From NCBI RefSeq assembly GCF_000724625.1, contig NZ_CP007139.1, positions 5,146,001 through 5,210,000 of the forward strand: a stretch of DNA of 64,000 nucleotides. Direction: 5' to 3'. Positions 1-8,083 of the stretch are shown here, piece after piece. The DNA is from Fimbriimonas ginsengisoli Gsoil 348. GTDB lineage: Bacteria; Armatimonadota; Fimbriimonadia; Fimbriimonadales; Fimbriimonadaceae. The notes under the pieces are model-generated. The model worked only from the letters and a program-made list of their open reading frames with translations, was not told the DNA's origin and did not search any database. Made by a program: the position numbers and the translations under genes. Each line of letters opens with the position of its first letter. Position 1 is the stretch's first letter.

Positions 1-708
1 GAATTGCAGGGAGATCGGCGAGGATTTATCGACAACGCGATCATCGGGGGCCCCGCGATGCTGGACGGGGAGCCGGTCATGATCGTCGGCCACCAAAAGG
101 GGCGCAACATTCAGGAGCGCCAAATGCGCAACTTCGGAATGGCGAAGCCAGAGGGGTATCGCAAGGCGATCCGGTTGTTCGACATGGCGGAGCGGTTCCG
201 GATGCCAGTGATCTCGTTCGTCGACACTCCCGCTGCCGATCCAGGCGTGGAGAGCGAGTCGAGAGGAATCTCCGAAGCGATCGCGGCCGGCATGTTTAAG
301 ATGTTCGAGCTGACGGTTCCGACGGTTGCCGTCGTGATCGGAGAGGGAGGCTCGGGCGGGGCGATCGGCATCGCGGCGTCGAGCCGGGTTTTGATGCTAG
401 AGCATTCGATCTATTCGGTTATTCCGCCCGAGGGTTGCGCAGCCATCTTGTGGCGGGCGCCGGAGCGGGGGGCGGACGCGGCGAAGGCGCTTCAGCTCAC
501 CGCGCAATCGGCCAAAGAATATGGGCTTATCGATGAGATCGTTCCCGAGCCGAAAGGGGGCGCCCACCGCGATTGGGTGGAATCCGCCGGCCTCGTGAAA
601 GGGGCGATCGTCCGAAATCTGGATGCCCTATCCGGCATCCCCGCCGAGCGGATCCGTGAGGAGCGGTACCGGAAGTTCCGAAATATGGGGATGTACCAGG
701 CGGCGTAA
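1..708 (+). CDS. accA: Acetyl-CoA carboxylase carboxyltransferase subunit alpha (5' end missing)
   Basis: Carboxyltransferase alpha subunit, which with AccD moves the carboxyl group from biotin to acetyl-CoA in the first step of fatty acid synthesis. The frame is open from base 1 (GAA, reading E-L-Q-G-D-R-R), so the gene enters from the left edge; roughly the first quarter of a ~320-residue protein is missing. Visible family motifs are GHQKGR, NFGMAKPEGYRKA, the oxyanion-type GEGGSGGAIGI and YSVIPPEGCAAILW. An oddity is DTPAADPGVESESRG where the family normally has DTPGAYPGVGAEERGQ. pstB follows after 17 bp. Family assignment is very secure. Confidence 0.97.
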   Translation, partial: ELQGDRRGFIDNAIIGGPAMLDGEPVMIVGHQKGRNIQERQMRNFGMAKPEGYRKAIRLFDMAERFRMPVISFVDTPAADPGVESESRGISEAIAAGMFKMFELTVPTVAVVIGEGGSGGAIGIAASSRVLMLEHSIYSVIPPEGCAAILWRAPERGADAAKALQLTAQSAKEYGLIDEIVPEPKGGAHRDWVESAGLVKGAIVRNLDALSGIPAERIREERYRKFRNMGMYQAA

Positions 709-725
709 CCGCGCCTTAACAATCC

Positions 726-1529
726 ATGCGTACCTTTAGCTCCGAGACGATGGAACCGACCGCGCCCGTGGCCGCCCAGCCGAAGATCTCGGCTCAGAGC
801 CTCAATTTCTTTTACGGCGCATTCCAGGCGCTGAAAGGGGTCAACGTCGATGTTCCGGCGAACCGGGTGACGGCGTTCATCGGCCCGTCCGGATGCGGAA
901 AGTCAACCTTCCTACGTTGTCTCAACCGGATGAACGACCTGATCGATGGGACGCGCATCGAGGGAAAGATCACTCTCGATGGGACGGACATCTACGACGC
1001 TTCGGTCGACCCGGTCGAATTGCGGAAAGAAGTTGGGATGGTGTTTCAAAAGCCGAACCCGTTCCCGATGTCGATCTACGACAACATCGCCTACGGTCCG
1101 CGGATTCACGGCGTTCGCGAGAAATCGAAGCTCGACGAGATCGTAGAAGGGTCGCTAAAGAAGGCGGCGCTCTGGGAAGAGGTGAAGGATAAGCTCAAGC
1201 AGAGCGGCCTCATGCTCTCCGGCGGTCAGCAGCAACGGCTCTGCATCGCCCGGACGATGGCGGTCGATCCCAAGATCATTCTCATGGACGAGCCGTGCTC
1301 GGCGCTCGACCCGATCGCCACCTCGCGGATCGAAGACCTGATCTTCGAGCTCAAGCGCGACTACACGATCGTGATCGTCACGCACAACATGCAGCAAGCT
1401 CAGCGAGCGAGCGACTTCACCGCCTTCTTCATGATGGGGGAACTGATCGAATTCAACGCCACCCCTTCCCTCTTCCTGCACCCGAAGCAGCAGCGAACCG
1501 AGGATTACATCTCCGGACGCTTTGGGTAG
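726..1529 (+). CDS. pstB: Phosphate ABC transporter ATP-binding protein PstB
   Basis: Cytoplasmic ATPase of the high-affinity phosphate importer (PstSCAB). The 267-residue protein has Walker [10 protein letters not shown] at about 53-61, the Q-loop with the PstB-typical [20 protein letters not shown] at about 107-126, signature LSGGQ at 164-168 and Walker B IILMDEP at 184-190. An ATG at 750 (MEPTAPV) is an alternative start and no strong Shine-Dalgarno decides between them. pstS, pstC, pstA and phoU are not adjacent: accA lies upstream and rarA downstream, so this pstB is separated from its permease genes, or its partners lie outside the window. Confidence 0.93.
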   Translation: MRTFSSETMEPTAPVAAQPKISAQSLNFFYGAFQALKGVNVDVPANRVTAFIGPSGCGKSTFLRCLNRMNDLIDGTRIEGKITLDGTDIYDASVDPVELRKEVGMVFQKPNPFPMSIYDNIAYGPRIHGVREKSKLDEIVEGSLKKAALWEEVKDKLKQSGLMLSGGQQQRLCIARTMAVDPKIILMDEPCSALDPIATSRIEDLIFELKRDYTIVIVTHNMQQAQRASDFTAFFMMGELIEFNATPSLFLHPKQQRTEDYISGRFG

Positions 1530-1572
1530 TTCCGGCGGACCGCTGGTCTCCAGACCGGCAATCCGGATCTAC

Positions 1573-1614
1573 AGGGGCGAGCCGCCCCTGATACCCACGG
1601 GCAAGCTGCCCGTG
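1573..1614. repeat. Two adjacent short palindromes (family A)
   Basis: In the 110 bp between pstB and rarA lie two back-to-back hairpins, AGGGGCGAGCCGCCCCT (1573-1589) and CACGGGCAAGCTGCCCGTG (1596-1614), joined by the linker GATACC. The same linker and very similar arms recur at 61275-61329. There is no T-tract, so these look like dispersed REP-like palindromes rather than an intrinsic terminator. Confidence 0.8.
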
Positions 1615-1627
1615 CCACTTGGGGCGG

Positions 1628-1633
1628 TACCCT
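1628..1633 (+). promoter_or_regulatory. -10-like box of a predicted leaderless promoter (rarA)
   Basis: TACCCT ends 6 nt before the ATG at 1640, so a normally spaced start site would coincide with the initiation codon. The same arrangement occurs before several other first-in-operon genes in this window. No Shine-Dalgarno is present. Confidence 0.55.
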
Positions 1634-1639
1634 CGTTCG

Positions 1640-2953
1640 ATGGCGCGTGAGGTTCCTAGCGAAGCTCCTCTGGCGGCGAGGATGCGGCCGCGGACGTTCG
1701 ACGAGTTCTTTGGGCAGGGGCACTTGGTCGGTCCGACGTCGGCGTTTCGCCGGGCGGTGGAGGCGGATCGGCTGGGGTCGGCGATTCTCTGGGGGCCGCC
1801 GGGGGTGGGAAAGACGACGCTGGCGGAGATCGTGGCCAACGTGACCGACGCGGCCTTCGAAAGGGTGAGCGCGGTTTCGGCCGGGGTGGCGGACCTGCGG
1901 CGCATCGTCGAAGATGCGCGGAGGCGGCGGAATGCGAAGGCAGGCTCGACCGACCTCTTCAGCGAGGGGAGCGACGCAAAGCGGACGATCCTGTTCATCG
2001 ACGAAATCCATCGATTCAATAAGGGCCAGCAGGACGCGATCCTTCCGTATGTCGAAGATGGAACCGTGACTCTCATTGGGGCAACGACGGAGAACCCATC
2101 GTTCGAAGTGAACGCGGCGCTTCTATCCCGGGCTCGGGTTTACGTTTTGAGCGCGCTCGAAGACGAGGAAGTGCACGGAGTGATCCAGCGCGCCCTCGCC
2201 GACCCGCGCGGTCTCGATGGCCGAGTAAGTATTGAGACGGACGCCGAGCAGGCGTTGGTTAACCTGGCGAACGGGGACGCGCGGGCGGCGCTGAACATGC
2301 TGGAGCTCTGCGCGGCGGTTGCGGAAGGGGCGCCGATCAGCCTGGAGGTGGTCCGATCCGCCATCCAGCAACGGACGGTGCTTTACGACAAGAGCGGCGA
2401 GCAGCATTACGATCTGATCTCGGCGCTTCACAAGTCGGTGCGGGATAGCGACGTGGACGGGTCGCTCTACTGGCTCGCCCGGATGCTGGAAGGGGGCGAG
2501 GATCCGCTCTACCTGGCGCGACGAATCGTGCGGATGGCGACTGAGGATATCGGGCTGGCCGATCCGCATGCGTTGCCGCTGACGATCGCCGCGCAGCAGG
2601 CGATGCATTTTCAGGGGATGCCGGAGGGAGCGCTCGCGCTGGCGGAAGCGGTGGCCTATCTGGCGCTGGCGCCCAAGAGCAATTCGGTATACGTGGCCTA
2701 CAAGCTGGCGCTGGGCGACGTTCGGGAGAGCCGCAACGATCCCGTTCCGCTCCACTTACGCAACGCACCCACCGGCCTGATGAAGGGGTTGGGGTACGGG
2801 AAGGGATACCAATACGCTCACGACTTCGAGGACGCCAAGGTGGACCAGACGCACCTTCCGGACAGCTTGGCGGGGCGAGTTTATTACCGCTCCTCAGGCA
2901 GAGGATTCGAGGCGGGAACGCCAGCGGCCGAGGAGAACGATGACTCGAACTAG
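1640..2953 (+). CDS. rarA: Replication-associated recombination protein RarA/MgsA (AAA+ ATPase)
   Basis: Clamp-loader-like AAA+ ATPase acting at stalled replication forks. About 437 residues from the ATG at 1640; an in-frame TTG at 1619 adds only seven residues and lies inside a repeat. Visible motifs: the N-terminal [16 protein letters not shown] box, Walker [10 protein letters not shown], Walker [22 protein letters not shown], and the RarA hallmark [21 protein letters not shown]. The C-terminal helical tetramerisation region ends with the conserved stretch around [24 protein letters not shown]. The gene appears monocistronic, with its own leaderless-type promoter. Identification is secure. 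Confidence 0.95.
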   Translation: MAREVPSEAPLAARMRPRTFDEFFGQGHLVGPTSAFRRAVEADRLGSAILWGPPGVGKTTLAEIVANVTDAAFERVSAVSAGVADLRRIVEDARRRRNAKAGSTDLFSEGSDAKRTILFIDEIHRFNKGQQDAILPYVEDGTVTLIGATTENPSFEVNAALLSRARVYVLSALEDEEVHGVIQRALADPRGLDGRVSIETDAEQALVNLANGDARAALNMLELCAAVAEGAPISLEVVRSAIQQRTVLYDKSGEQHYDLISALHKSVRDSDVDGSLYWLARMLEGGEDPLYLARRIVRMATEDIGLADPHALPLTIAAQQAMHFQGMPEGALALAEAVAYLALAPKSNSVYVAYKLALGDVRESRNDPVPLHLRNAPTGLMKGLGYGKGYQYAHDFEDAKVDQTHLPDSLAGRVYYRSSGRGFEAGTPAAEENDDSN

Positions 2954-3320
2954 GTCGAGGAACCCCCATTTCTGTACAATTTTGGCTCCTGACTCGATAT
3001 CCGCTAATCGTGATCCAGAAAGTTGGCGGCGGTATGGCGAGCGGCACGCATAGGTGCCGGCTACACGTCCTTCGGACGTAGGGGAGGCCGGTGTGGAGAC
3101 CAGCGGTCCGTTTACTGCTTCGCCGTGGAGGGAGGGATGGGGGCCGCTTAGGCGGGTTCACTTGGTTGGAGCTTCGATTCTTTTGCCGCCCCGGAGCCGA
3201 CCGTCACTGCGACCTACCCTCCGTTGCGGGCAGAATTCGGGCTCTTGTGGCTTATACCGGAGCAATGTCTAGGTTCTGGCTACGAATCAGGTTCACCTCA
3301 TGTAAAATAGGTCCTTCGGA
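2954..3320. other. Intergenic gap, 367 bp, no gene seen
   Basis: No convincing ORF or RNA gene. It holds a small perfect hairpin ACGTCCTTCGGACGT (3065-3079) and GGAGACCAGCGGTCCG (about 3095-3110), which resembles, in inverse orientation, the text CGGACCGCTGGTCTCC just after pstB (about 1537-1552). TAAAAT at 3303-3308 lies 12 nt before the histidine kinase ATG and may be its -10 box with a very short leader. Confidence 0.5.
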
Positions 3321-4616
3321 ATGACCACCCACGAACAGCTGATACGAGCGGTTCAGATGGCCACGCGGAAGCTGGCCAGCAGCGGGAACTTTAACCTGCT
3401 GATGAAGGACGTGCTCGCCATCTGTGTAGAGGCGGTAGGCGCGTCCGGTGGCACGATTTATCTTCACGACGCAGCAGCTTGCCGGCTGACGTTCCAGCAC
3501 GTGCTACCGGAAGATGTAGCCGACCGGTTGCCCGTGAAGGATATTCCCGACGATTTCGGAATGGCGGGAGCCGCTTTCCAAAACCACTCCACGGTGTGCC
3601 GTGAGTTTCCCGAGAAGCCCGAGAGCGACTGGAACTCGTTCGAGCGCGCTACGGGGACACCGGTGCGCAGCATGGTCGCGACGCCTCTGATGATGGAGGA
3701 CGAGACTCCGATCGGGGTGGTACAGCTTCTCAACAAGACCGATGGCTGCTTCGACGAGACGGATATCGCGGTGCTGGACATCGTGGCCGCCGTCGCGACG
3801 ATGGCATACATGAACTACCGGCTCACCGAGGAGAGCACCCGAGCTTCGACCCTGCTCGGTATGGGCAAGGTAGGCCACGACATCGGCAACCTCGCGGCTT
3901 CGCTCTACGCCACTCTCAGCTTCAGCGACATGGCGATGACCGGGCTGAAGGACGAGCTTCAGAAGCAGAAGCCGGAGCCAATGGTTTCGATGTACGTGGA
4001 GACGCTCGACCCGATGTTCGACGACCTCAAGATGTCGGTCGACCGGATCGTAGGCTACTCACGGCTGATCTCGGACATGTCGGCGGGGCGCGCGCTTCGG
4101 CCAAACAAAAAAGTGGCGCCGATGGCGACGACGATTCAAACGAGCGCCGCTTACCTGGCCACCGACGCCCGGAAGCACCACGTGGCGCTACGTTTCGAGA
4201 TCGACGAGGAGGCGCCGGCGACCCTCCACGACGAGCTGTACATCTTCCGGATCGTTCAGAACCTCGTAGGAAACGCGATCAAGGCGGTTAAGGAAACCGT
4301 GCCCGACGACTGGGTCGGCGGGGCGGAGGATGACGACGATCCGCCGGTATACGGCGAGGTATCGGTCCGGTACGCGTTCGAGAACGAGCAGCACCTGATC
4401 GAGGTCAGCGACACCGGTCCCGGCATGACGCGGGCGACCGCGGAGCGGATCCTCTCGGGCAACGCCCGGAGTCAATGGGATAAGGGGAGCGGCTCAGGCT
4501 GGGGAATGAAGATCGTTTTGGAGTTGGCCCAGACTCACGATGGCCGAGTGACGATCGACTCGGAGTTGGGGTCCGGCTCGACGTTCCGAGTAGCGATTCC
4601 ACACTGCGGAGATTGA
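3321..4616 (+). CDS. GAF-domain sensor histidine kinase (orphan)
   Basis: Soluble sensor kinase of 431 residues with no membrane segment. Residues ~8-170 form a GAF sensory domain; the family-typical strand MVATPLMMEDETPIGVVQLLNK is at about 118-139. The dimerisation region holds His186 in GHDIGN, replacing the usual HE(L/I)RN H-box with HDIGN. The HATPase_c domain follows: N-box IVQNLVGNAIKAV, G1 box DTGPGMT, and a G2-like GSGSGWGMKIV. There is no transmitter-linked receiver and no response regulator gene beside it. A cytosolic ligand or redox signal is plausible from the GAF domain, but the ligand cannot be read from sequence. Confidence 0.85.
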   Translation: MTTHEQLIRAVQMATRKLASSGNFNLLMKDVLAICVEAVGASGGTIYLHDAAACRLTFQHVLPEDVADRLPVKDIPDDFGMAGAAFQNHSTVCREFPEKPESDWNSFERATGTPVRSMVATPLMMEDETPIGVVQLLNKTDGCFDETDIAVLDIVAAVATMAYMNYRLTEESTRASTLLGMGKVGHDIGNLAASLYATLSFSDMAMTGLKDELQKQKPEPMVSMYVETLDPMFDDLKMSVDRIVGYSRLISDMSAGRALRPNKKVAPMATTIQTSAAYLATDARKHHVALRFEIDEEAPATLHDELYIFRIVQNLVGNAIKAVKETVPDDWVGGAEDDDDPPVYGEVSVRYAFENEQHLIEVSDTGPGMTRATAERILSGNARSQWDKGSGSGWGMKIVLELAQTHDGRVTIDSELGSGSTFRVAIPHCGD

Positions 4617-4644
4617 AAAATCGCGGTTAAGCCGGCCCCGCGTG

Positions 4645-4758
4645 GCATGGGCTTCCAGCCCGTGTGTCTTATGCCCTTCCTGGGCATGTGAGTCCGCCAA
4701 GGGCATCCTGCCCTTGGGACCTCGTTAGACATGAGGGGGCAAGATGCCGGTGCCACTT
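4645..4758. repeat. Array of short palindromes (family A)
   Basis: Three back-to-back hairpins: CATGGGCTTCCAGCCCGTG (about 4645-4663), ATGCCCTTCCTGGGCAT (4671-4687) and CCAAGGGCATCCTGCCCTTGG (about 4697-4717), followed by text resembling half of a fourth (GGGGGCAAGATGCCGGTGCC). Arms differ in sequence but share the design GGGC-5 nt-GCCC. Similar arrays lie at 27564-27661 and 28548-28613. Confidence 0.75.
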
Positions 4759-4763
4759 CCGAT

Positions 4764-4823
4764 TTCTCCACCCCCAACCCCCTCCTCATCGCACATACAT
4801 CGACGAGGAGGGGGCTCCGGAAT
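4764..4823 (+). repeat. Dispersed 60-bp palindromic element, family B, copy 1
   Basis: Begins TTCTCCACCCCCAACCCC and ends GAGGAGGGGGCTCCGGA, with complementary arms CCCCCTCCTC...GAGGAGGGGG around a short loop that includes CATCGCACATACATCGAC. Nearly identical over its whole length to the reverse complement of 12395-12459. It lies 38 bp before the start of the ATP synthase operon. Confidence 0.85.
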
Positions 4824-4848
4824 GGAACATCGAAGTGGGTGTAACCAG

Positions 4849-4854
4849 TAACCT
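4849..4854 (+). promoter_or_regulatory. -10-like box of a predicted leaderless promoter (ATP synthase operon)
   Basis: TAACCT ends 6 nt before the ATG at 4861. The intervening ATAGGA also resembles a weak Shine-Dalgarno placed too close to the start, so leaderless initiation is the better reading. Confidence 0.45.
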
Positions 4855-4860
4855 ATAGGA

Positions 4861-5394
4861 ATGCCGGACGATCTACGCCATCCTGAGCCGCCGTCGGACG
4901 ATGAGATCGAGGCGCGGTTGAGACGTGCGGTGGAGCGGTCTTTTTCGGTTCCACCTGAGGAGCTGGAGAAAGAGGAAGATATCGAGGCCAGGTTTCGAAA
5001 GCTTCAACAGGAGCTGGCGGGACAGGATCTTCCCGATCTTCCGGACGCCCAGACACCAAGGCGGCCGGCGTTGCCGGAGGACGATCCGAGCTTTGCCGCC
5101 CAACTTCAGTCGCTGCACGATCGAGCCGAAGGGGTGAAGACGGCGCGGGAGCAGGCGAGTCGGCAACAGGCTCGATCGCATCAGCAGGACCAGAAGAATG
5201 CGATGGGGCTCGGCCTCGGGTTGAGCATCGCCTATATGTTCTTAGGGTTTCCGCTGGTTGGCGTGCTGATCGGCTGGGGGATCAATCGGGCGACGGGGGC
5301 GACTTTCTGGCTTCCCGTGCTTGGGTTCGTCGGGATGCTTGCCGGGTGCGTCCTTGCTTTTCAGGCCCTTAATCGAGTTAATAAAAATCTGTGA
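4861..5394 (+). CDS. AtpZ/AtpI-like accessory protein of F0F1 ATP synthase
   Basis: The 177-residue protein has a charged, Pro/Glu-rich N-terminal half (~1-115) with coiled-coil character, then two membrane segments at about 117-141 (GLGLGLSIAYMFLGFPLVGVLIG) and 149-170. The C-terminal half fits the AtpZ family (putative F0F1-ATPase subunit) that sits at the head of many atp operons and is thought to help c-ring assembly or Mg2+/Ca2+ transport. The long charged extension is unusual, since AtpZ proteins are normally about 80-100 residues. It is the first gene of the operon and its stop overlaps the next start by 4 bp if the next gene uses the GTG at 5391. Confidence 0.75.
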   Translation: MPDDLRHPEPPSDDEIEARLRRAVERSFSVPPEELEKEEDIEARFRKLQQELAGQDLPDLPDAQTPRRPALPEDDPSFAAQLQSLHDRAEGVKTAREQASRQQARSHQQDQKNAMGLGLGLSIAYMFLGFPLVGVLIGWGINRATGATFWLPVLGFVGMLAGCVLAFQALNRVNKNL

Positions 5395-5792
5395 CGGGCC
5401 ATATGTTCGCGAAACGGGTGGCGGCGCTGGTGGCCGTGGCCGTTATCGTGTCCGCTGCCCTCGGGGGTTTGACCGGCGCGGCGGGAATGGTGCTCGGAAT
5501 CATCGCTACTAGCGTGACAATTCTCGGCTGGTGGCCGCCAATCCGACTGCTTGGGACGGTGGCCGACGAGATCAGCGGGGCGGACCCCGATCTACCGAAC
5601 CGCAAAGCGGCGACCCTGGGAACGTCTTACGTGGTGGTGATCTTCCTGGTCAAGATCCCGATCTTCCTGCTGCTTGGCCTTTTAGCCAGACACCTCGGCG
5701 GGGCGGCCGCCGCTTGCTTTTTAGGGGGGCTCGGTCTGGTATATTTTGTATTGATCTGGTGGCTTCTAACACGCGACCAGCGTGCCGCCTAG
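5391..5792 (+). CDS. AtpI-like membrane protein of the ATP synthase operon
   Basis: About 133 residues with four predicted membrane segments (roughly 7-25, 27-48, 77-97 and 102-124) and a short basic tail TRDQRAA. Position directly before atpB, size and topology fit ATP synthase subunit I, a chaperone for c-ring assembly, although the sequence is only weakly family-like. The GTG at 5391 gives a GTGA overlap with the upstream stop, suggesting translational coupling; the ATG at 5403 is an equally reasonable start. Neither has a clear ribosome binding site. Confidence 0.65.
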   Translation: MTGHMFAKRVAALVAVAVIVSAALGGLTGAAGMVLGIIATSVTILGWWPPIRLLGTVADEISGADPDLPNRKAATLGTSYVVVIFLVKIPIFLLLGLLARHLGGAAAACFLGGLGLVYFVLIWWLLTRDQRAA

Positions 5793-5798
5793 CTCCAT

Positions 5799-6560
5799 AT
5801 GCTCGATTTTCTACACATCGGAACGTCTCTTCTTGCCGCGGAGGAGATTCAGAACGAGGCGCCCAATCACGATCTCGTGAGGCTGTGGTTCTACATCATC
5901 CTCATGCTGGTGATCATGTTCGCGGTTCTCGCGAATGCGAAGTCCGGACTTAAAGAGAGAGTGTTCCGAAACCCGTTGACGGCGTGCGCGGAACAGTTGT
6001 TCCTGTTCATCGAGAACATGTGCATCGGCACGATCGGCTCGCACGGCCGCAAGTATCTGCCGATGATGATGACGTTTTGGCTGGTCATCTTCATCGGGAA
6101 CCTGATGGCGCTGTTGCTGCCGTTCTCGCCGACCTCCAGTCTCAGCTTCAATCTCGGTATGGCCCTGATTTCCATCGGGTACGTACAGTACGAGGGAATC
6201 AAGGCAAACGGTTTCGGCCGGCATATCTCGCACTTCACCGGTCCGAAACTGACGGGCGCAATGGTGATCGTGTCCGCGATGATCTTCGTCATCGAGATCA
6301 TCTCCGAGCTGATGAAGAATCTTTCGCTCAGTCTTCGACTGTACGGAAACATTCACGGCGGCCACGTCGCGGTCGAGTCGATGAACAAGCTCGGCGGAGG
6401 CTATATCCCGTTCGGAGAGTTTCTGCTCCCGATCAAACTCCTCACCTGCCTGGTGCAGGCGCTGATCTTCACGCTTCTGACCTGCGTGTATCTGTCGCTT
6501 GTCACCCATCACGAGGAAGACCACGGGCCTCAAGCGGACAACGCCGCTCACGCCCATTAA
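5799..6560 (+). CDS. atpB: ATP synthase F0 subunit a
   Basis: The membrane subunit that carries protons to and from the c ring. 253 residues with five or six membrane segments. The essential arginine is Arg180 in LSLSLRLYGNIHGGH; acidic Glu166 and Glu170 in the preceding helix IFVIEIISELMKN are typical half-channel residues. The C-terminus is His-rich (THHEEDHGPQADNAAHAH), a common but unexplained feature. Starts 6 bp after the AtpI-like gene. Secure assignment. Confidence 0.95.
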   Translation: MLDFLHIGTSLLAAEEIQNEAPNHDLVRLWFYIILMLVIMFAVLANAKSGLKERVFRNPLTACAEQLFLFIENMCIGTIGSHGRKYLPMMMTFWLVIFIGNLMALLLPFSPTSSLSFNLGMALISIGYVQYEGIKANGFGRHISHFTGPKLTGAMVIVSAMIFVIEIISELMKNLSLSLRLYGNIHGGHVAVESMNKLGGGYIPFGEFLLPIKLLTCLVQALIFTLLTCVYLSLVTHHEEDHGPQADNAAHAH

Positions 6561-6604
6561 ATTTGTATCCGCATTAAAGCGAAACTAACTGGAGGAACTA
6601 ACTT

Positions 6605-6805
6605 ATGCTAGGACTAGGAATTGGAGTTGCCGGGCTCGGTTGCGGAATCGGCCTTGGACTTATCGGAAACGGTGCGCTGCAGGGAATGGCCCGGCAGCCG
6701 GAAGCAATCAGCAAGCTGCAGGTTCAGATGCTGATCGCGCTCGCGTTCGTTGAGCTCGTCTTCTTGCTCAGCGTCTTCGTCTTGCCGTTCTTGGTTAAGA
6801 GCTAA
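6605..6805 (+). CDS. atpE: ATP synthase F0 subunit c
   Basis: A 66-residue hairpin of two membrane helices. Helix 1 carries the GxGxG glycine motif (GLGCGIGLGLIGNG), the loop has the near-invariant ARQPE, and helix 2 holds the ion-binding Glu50 in ALAFVELVFLL. Glu50 is followed by Leu rather than Ser/Thr, and the helix-1 position that is Gln in Na+-binding c rings is Leu (GIGLG against GIGQG), so proton coupling is predicted. A strong Shine-Dalgarno (GGAGG) precedes the ATG, fitting the high copy number of subunit c. Confidence 0.95.
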   Translation: MLGLGIGVAGLGCGIGLGLIGNGALQGMARQPEAISKLQVQMLIALAFVELVFLLSVFVLPFLVKS

Positions 6806-6882
6806 ACCGGCCCCGATCGACCGATCCCCGGGCAGAGACCTGTTCGGGGATCGAAACCAAATTTACAGAGCAACCTGAATTC

Positions 6883-7506
6883 ATGAGCACCAGCGATCAG
6901 AAGCCCTCGGCAGCGGCAACTTGGCGAAACGCCGGCATTGGCGTCGTCCTTATGGTGGTAGGAACCTATGTTTCCGCCAACCACCTTATCAAGTTGACGG
7001 AGACACTGAAAGAGCAGGGTCTCGAACTCGACTTCGGGATGACCCTCGCCACGATCGGCGTGTTGCTGATCTTGTTCCCTCTCTTGAGGGGATTCTTCAT
7101 CGTCCCGCTTCAGGATGCGATTCGAGAGCGAAACACGAACCTCGAGCGCACCTTCTCGGAAGCCGAAGAGCTCCGGTCGGAGATGCAGCGGATGCGAGTG
7201 GAATACGAGCGACGGCTCGTGGATACCGAGGCGCAGGCTCGCGAGCAGATTCAAGGGCAGATCCGCGAGGCTCAGCAGCTTCGCACGACCCTGATGGACG
7301 AAGCGACTCAGAAGACGAACGCGCTCGTCGCCCAGGCTCAACAAGAGATCGCCGCCGAGCGAGACCGGCTCGTCAGCGACCTTCGCGGCTACGTCGTCGA
7401 CCTAGCTCTCGGAGCGGCCGAAAAGGTCGTTCGAGAGAACATGGACACCGACCGAAACCGACGGCTCGTCAACGAATTTATCGATCAGGCAGAGGTGGTC
7501 CGCTAA
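6883..7506 (+). CDS. atpF: ATP synthase F0 subunit b, with an extra N-terminal hydrophobic segment
   Basis: Peripheral-stalk subunit of 207 residues, longer than the usual 155-170. The expected membrane helix is at about 52-72 (MTLATIGVLLILFPLLRGFFI), followed by a long charged coiled coil (~80-175) rich in Arg, Glu and Gln, and a C-terminal region (LALGAAEKVVRENMD) that matches b-subunit tails. An additional hydrophobic stretch at about 16-34 (NAGIGVVLMVVGTYVSANH) precedes the normal helix, giving a possible two-pass topology. Position between atpE and atpH makes the identity secure. Confidence 0.92.
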   Translation: MSTSDQKPSAAATWRNAGIGVVLMVVGTYVSANHLIKLTETLKEQGLELDFGMTLATIGVLLILFPLLRGFFIVPLQDAIRERNTNLERTFSEAEELRSEMQRMRVEYERRLVDTEAQAREQIQGQIREAQQLRTTLMDEATQKTNALVAQAQQEIAAERDRLVSDLRGYVVDLALGAAEKVVRENMDTDRNRRLVNEFIDQAEVVR

Positions 7507-7510
7507 CCCA

Positions 7511-8068
7511 ATGGAAGACACTCGCCTAGGAAGGCGGTACGCCCAGGCTCTCTTCGAGACCGCACGCCAGTACGACATCGTGGCGAGCGTCGAAGACGAC
7601 CTGACCGGTATTAACTCGCTTCTGGAAAACGACCCAGAGTTCCGAGGTTTTCTTTTCGCGCCTTACACGAGCCGCGACGAGAAGCTGGCGATCTTGGATC
7701 GGCTTTTCTCCGACCGAGTTACCGCTTTGACGCTGCAGGCGGTGCGGCTCATGCTCGAAAAACGACGCGAGCATGAGATTCCGACGGTTCGTAGCGAATT
7801 CATCAAGCTTCGGAGAGAGCACGAGGGCGTGATCCACGTCACCGTTACTTCGGCCGAGGCGATGGAAACCGTTCAGCGCGATGCGCTGATCTCCAAGCTT
7901 TCTTCCGTACTCGGGAAGAGAATCGAAGCCGACTTCGAGATCGACCCTCTCATTATCGGCGGCGTCCGCGTCGCCTACGACAACTACGTTATGGACGGAT
8001 CGGTCCGCGGAGCGCTGAGCAAGCTTCGCGAGCGCCTCAAGTACGATTTGCTCAAGCGCATCAGCTAA
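7511..8068 (+). CDS. atpH: ATP synthase F1 subunit delta (OSCP)
   Basis: 185-residue stalk subunit linking b to the alpha3beta3 head. The N-terminal helical domain begins MEDTRLGRRYAQALFETAR, typical of the family, and the C-terminal domain ends with IIGGVRVAYDNYVMDGSVRG and a helix SKLRERLKYDLLKRI, matching the delta/OSCP signature. Begins 4 bp after atpF and ends 15 bp before atpA. Confidence 0.95.
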   Translation: MEDTRLGRRYAQALFETARQYDIVASVEDDLTGINSLLENDPEFRGFLFAPYTSRDEKLAILDRLFSDRVTALTLQAVRLMLEKRREHEIPTVRSEFIKLRREHEGVIHVTVTSAEAMETVQRDALISKLSSVLGKRIEADFEIDPLIIGGVRVAYDNYVMDGSVRGALSKLRERLKYDLLKRIS

Positions 8069-8083
8069 ACCCAAGAGACCTCA

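Noticed and set aside
6605-6805. Na+-coupled c ring
   Set aside because: The glutamate is followed by Leu and the helix-1 Gln is missing, so the Na+-binding set is incomplete; proton coupling is more likely.
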